64,000 nt of DNA from PALSA-505 sp963762615 (GTDB lineage: Bacteria; Actinomycetota; Actinomycetes; Streptosporangiales; Streptosporangiaceae). Below the pieces are notes generated by a model. That model saw only the letters and a program-made list of their open reading frames with translations. It was not told the origin of the DNA and did no database searches. The translations under genes were made by a program, and so were the position numbers. Of the stretch, positions 61,785 through 64,000 are shown one piece after another. Positions within the stretch are counted from its first letter, which is position 1; each line of letters opens with the position of its first letter. The stretch lies in assembly GCA_963762615.1 (NCBI GenBank), contig CAVXLG010000003.1, positions 248,001-312,000 on the forward strand. Direction: 5' to 3'.

Positions 61785-62730
61785 CGGGCACCTCCGTCGT
61801 CGCGAGGGCGGGCTCGCCGTCGCGGAACAGTTCCTCCAGGCTGTGCCGCCGCTGCTCCAGCCGCCCGAGCGGCAGCCGCAGGTCGGCGACCGCGTCGCGT
61901 ACCGCGTCGTAGGTGGCATCGCCCGCCAGCGGCACCAGCAGGGCTCGCTGGTGCGGCCTGGGGTCCAGGCCGCGCCGGGCGAGTTCGTCGGCCAGCGACG
62001 CCGCGCCCTCTTCCACCTCGACCAGCAGCACCCGCCGCACTTCGGTGAAGCTGGTGATGGTGGCGGCGCGAAGCAGCCGTCCCGCGTCTATGGCCACCAG
62101 ATGGTCGCAGATGCGCTCGATCTCGCCGAGCAGGTGCGAGGCCACGACGATGGAAATGCCGAACTCGGTGCCGATCCGGGAGATCAGGTCGAGCATCTCT
62201 CCCCGGCCGGCCGGGTCGAGGCCGTTGGTCGGCTCGTCGAGCAGCAGCAGCCGCGGGTCCCCGACCAGCGCCTGGGCCAGCTTGACCCGCTGCTTCATGC
62301 CGGTGGAGTAGGTGCCGACCTGGCGGTACCGCTCCTCGTGCAGTCCGACGTGACGCAGTGACTCCGCCGCCCGCTCCTTCGCCGCGGTGGCCGGCAGGCC
62401 CGACATCCGCCCGAGGTGCGTGACGAACTCGGTGGCGGTGACGTCCGGCGGCAGGCAGTCATGCTCGGGCATGTAGCCGATCAGGGTCCTGATCCGCTCG
62501 CCGTACTGCCGGCAGTCATGCCCGAGCACCTCGGCCCGGCCGCTGGTCGGCGGCAGCAGCCCGAGGAGGATCTTGATGAGCGTGGATTTTCCCGCGCCGT
62601 TTGCACCGACCAGGCCGGTAATCCCCGGCGCGACCGCAACGGTGAGCCCGTCGAGCGCGATCACGTTGCCCGGGTACCGCTTGGTCAGCACCTCGGTTTC
62701 GATGACCGCGCCCTGGGCGCTTGTGGTCAT
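61774..62730 (-). CDS. ABC exporter ATP-binding protein
   Basis: The protein has 318 residues. Walker A is GLVGANGAGKSTLIKILLGL, signature TYSTGMKQRVKLAQALVGDP, Walker B LLLDEPTNGLDPAGR, switch His in VASHLLGEIERICD. First gene of the operon ATPase-permease-ATPase-permease. The 240-base gap to the divergent histidine-kinase gene should hold both promoters, but I could not pick clear elements. Such loci next to a NarL-type kinase often respond to lipid or antibiotic stress; this is inference. Confidence 0.93.
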   Translation of the reverse strand: MTTSAQGAVIETEVLTKRYPGNVIALDGLTVAVAPGITGLVGANGAGKSTLIKILLGLLPPTSGRAEVLGHDCRQYGERIRTLIGYMPEHDCLPPDVTATEFVTHLGRMSGLPATAAKERAAESLRHVGLHEERYRQVGTYSTGMKQRVKLAQALVGDPRLLLLDEPTNGLDPAGRGEMLDLISRIGTEFGISIVVASHLLGEIERICDHLVAIDAGRLLRAATITSFTEVRRVLLVEVEEGAASLADELARRGLDPRPHQRALLVPLAGDATYDAVRDAVADLRLPLGRLEQRRHSLEELFRDGEPALATTEVPDVS

Positions 62731-62971
62731 GGCCCGTCCTCGCTTCCTGCTGGCCTGGTCGCCGCATCCCGCCGGCCCGGCTGGCCCGGCGCGCCCCGGT
62801 GACGACGTTTTCCCAGCCTGCCCGCGACCATGATCGCACTCGTCCCCCGGGAGGATGATTTTCCTCCCCGCGGCCTGGGCTCAGCCGGCGATCCGGGCAG
62901 CGCCCGATGATCCGGCCGGGCTACGCCTGCAGGCTGACGCCAAGGCTGCCAGCTGCGGTTACGGTAGGTAC

Positions 62972-64000
62972 GTGAGCATCCAGTCGCCGCCGCCCCGGCC
63001 GCGGCAGGCCCGGCCGCGGCCGCCGCTGACTAAGCGGCTGCGCCCGGGTCACTGGGTCGCGCTGGACGTGCTGGCCGCCGTGGTGTTCACCGTCATCCTG
63101 ACCGCGGTCCTGCAGCGCGGAATTTACCCGCCCCGCATATTCGGCCAGCGGCCCGGCGACCTGCTGATGGCGTTCGCGCTGGCCGTGGCCATGAGCCTGC
63201 CGGTGGCGCTGCGCCGCCGCCGCCCGCTGGCCGCCTTCGCCGTGGCGGCCGCGGCCGCCACGCTGGCCGTCGCGCTGGTTGCGGCGGGGAGCGCCCCCTA
63301 CTTCTACCTGCCGGCCGCCTACGTGCTCTACCTGGTGGCCGCCGTCTCGCCGCGCCGGACCGCCGTGGCCGCGCTCGGCGCGCTGCTGGCCCTGGTCTTC
63401 CTCTCCGGACTGCTGGTGGAGCCGGCCCGGGTCGCGGCGCAAGGCGTTCCGGCCGCCCTGATCGTGATCATCACCTGGGGGTTCGGCTACGCGGTGGGCC
63501 AGCGCCGCGCCTACGCCGAGCAGCTGCGCGACCAGGCGGCGACCAGCGCCGTCACCGACGAGCGGCTGCGGATCGCCAGGGAGCTGCACGACGTGGTGGC
63601 GCACAGCATGACCGTGATCGCTGTGCAGGCCGGGTACGGCCATCACGTGATCGACGCGCAGCCCGCCCGGGCCCGCGAGGCGCTCGGCGCGATCCAGGCG
63701 ACAAGCCGGGAGGCGCTCGCGGAAATGCGGCGCATGCTCGGCATCTTGCGCCAGCCGGGCGCGGAGCCGTTCGGCCGGGTCAATGGCTCCGGCGGGGCCG
63801 GTGCGGCGCGCCCGGAAAACGTCCCGGGGGCACTGACCCGGATCTCCCCGGAGGCGGTTCCGCTGGCGCCCGCGCCTGGCCTGGCGGATCTGGACCGGCT
63901 GGCGGCCCGGGTCGCGCAGGCCGGCGTCCGGGTAGATCTCCGGGTGCGCGGCAGCCGCCGGGAACTGCCGCCGGGGATCGACCTGTCGGCGTTCCGCATC
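62972..64000 (+). CDS. NarL-family sensor histidine kinase, N-terminal 343 residues (cut by window edge)
   Basis: Membrane sensor kinase. After a proline/arginine-rich start come four to six membrane helices (ALDVLAAVVFTVILTAVLQR, LLMAFALAVAMSLPVALRRR, FYLPAAYVLYLVAAVSPRR, ALIVIITWGFGYAVGQRR). The dimerisation/phosphorylation (HisKA_3) helix has DERLRIARELHDVVAHSMTV with the phosphorylated His near residue 206, then EALAEMRRMLGILRQPG. The ATPase domain lies beyond the right edge. The GTG at 62972 is the best start in frame, though it lacks a strong ribosome binding site. A response-regulator gene should follow outside the window. Confidence 0.9.
   Translation, partial: MSIQSPPPRPRQARPRPPLTKRLRPGHWVALDVLAAVVFTVILTAVLQRGIYPPRIFGQRPGDLLMAFALAVAMSLPVALRRRRPLAAFAVAAAAATLAVALVAAGSAPYFYLPAAYVLYLVAAVSPRRTAVAALGALLALVFLSGLLVEPARVAAQGVPAALIVIITWGFGYAVGQRRAYAEQLRDQAATSAVTDERLRIARELHDVVAHSMTVIAVQAGYGHHVIDAQPARAREALGAIQATSREALAEMRRMLGILRQPGAEPFGRVNGSGGAGAARPENVPGALTRISPEAVPLAPAPGLADLDRLAARVAQAGVRVDLRVRGSRRELPPGIDLSAFRI

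Noticed and set aside
1..64000. tRNA, rRNA, integrase or attachment sites
   Set aside because: I saw no tRNA-like arms, rRNA segments, recombinase genes or terminal duplications anywhere in the window.

Overview
The window is very GC-rich, densely packed, and reads as the chromosome of a mycelial-type actinomycete. It holds bldD divergent from the pyr operon, a ctaE-qcrCAB respiratory cluster, an XRE/DUF397/ATP-binding triad, an ECF sigma factor with a DGPF partner, a PASTA Ser/Thr kinase beside an Rv2175c-type regulator, PimB'-type and NlpC/P60 envelope genes, and many leaderless starts. An order such as Streptosporangiales or a relative is an inference only. I saw no tRNA, rRNA, insertion sequence, prophage or CRISPR array.

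Layout. 1-5.3 kb: pyrimidine operon on the minus strand (pyrR-pyrB-pyrC-carA-carB, carB cut by the left edge), with a PyrR-binding hairpin over the pyrR ribosome binding site. 5.5-9.6 kb: bldD, a HEPN protein, a GNAT acetyltransferase, metF, and a polyprenyl synthetase. 9.6-18.1 kb: a cobalamin (B12) uptake module. Two divergent operons each start with a cobalamin riboswitch. The minus operon encodes a C-terminally anchored secreted alpha-barrel protein, an anchored SCO2322-like protein, and a complete ECF transporter (T, double ATPase, S). The plus operon encodes a second, unanchored pair of the same two secreted proteins. 17.8-25.4 kb: ECF sigma factor with DGPF protein, developmental regulators, a flavoprotein reductase and a PASTA kinase. 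25.6-31.5 kb: DAHP synthase behind an aromatic-rich leader peptide and attenuator, ThiI, a stand-alone ClpC-N-domain protein, a methyltransferase, a CGNR regulator and a cupin. 31.8-43.4 kb: MMPL transporter, LigD-type phosphoesterase-polymerase, a phosphofructokinase with pyrophosphate-type residues, glycerol kinase, PlsC, an esterase and a ROK glucokinase operon. 43.4-54.6 kb: acyl-CoA synthetase, PimB'-like mannosyltransferase, an NlpC/P60 hydrolase under a c-di-AMP riboswitch, sedolisin, trpD and others. 54.7-64 kb: ctaE-qcrC-qcrA-qcrB, a double ABC exporter operon, and a histidine kinase cut by the right edge.

Two window-wide patterns matter for using this annotation. First, about fourteen conserved genes, several normally essential (pyrB, pyrC, ctaE, qcrB), are broken by a single-base frameshift that a one-base change repairs exactly. 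I read this mainly as sequence or assembly error and give those genes their full repaired span. Second, degenerate tandem arrays with 16-33 bp units sit on the 3' ends of several genes, mostly where two genes converge. They often copy the terminal codons and the stop codon itself.
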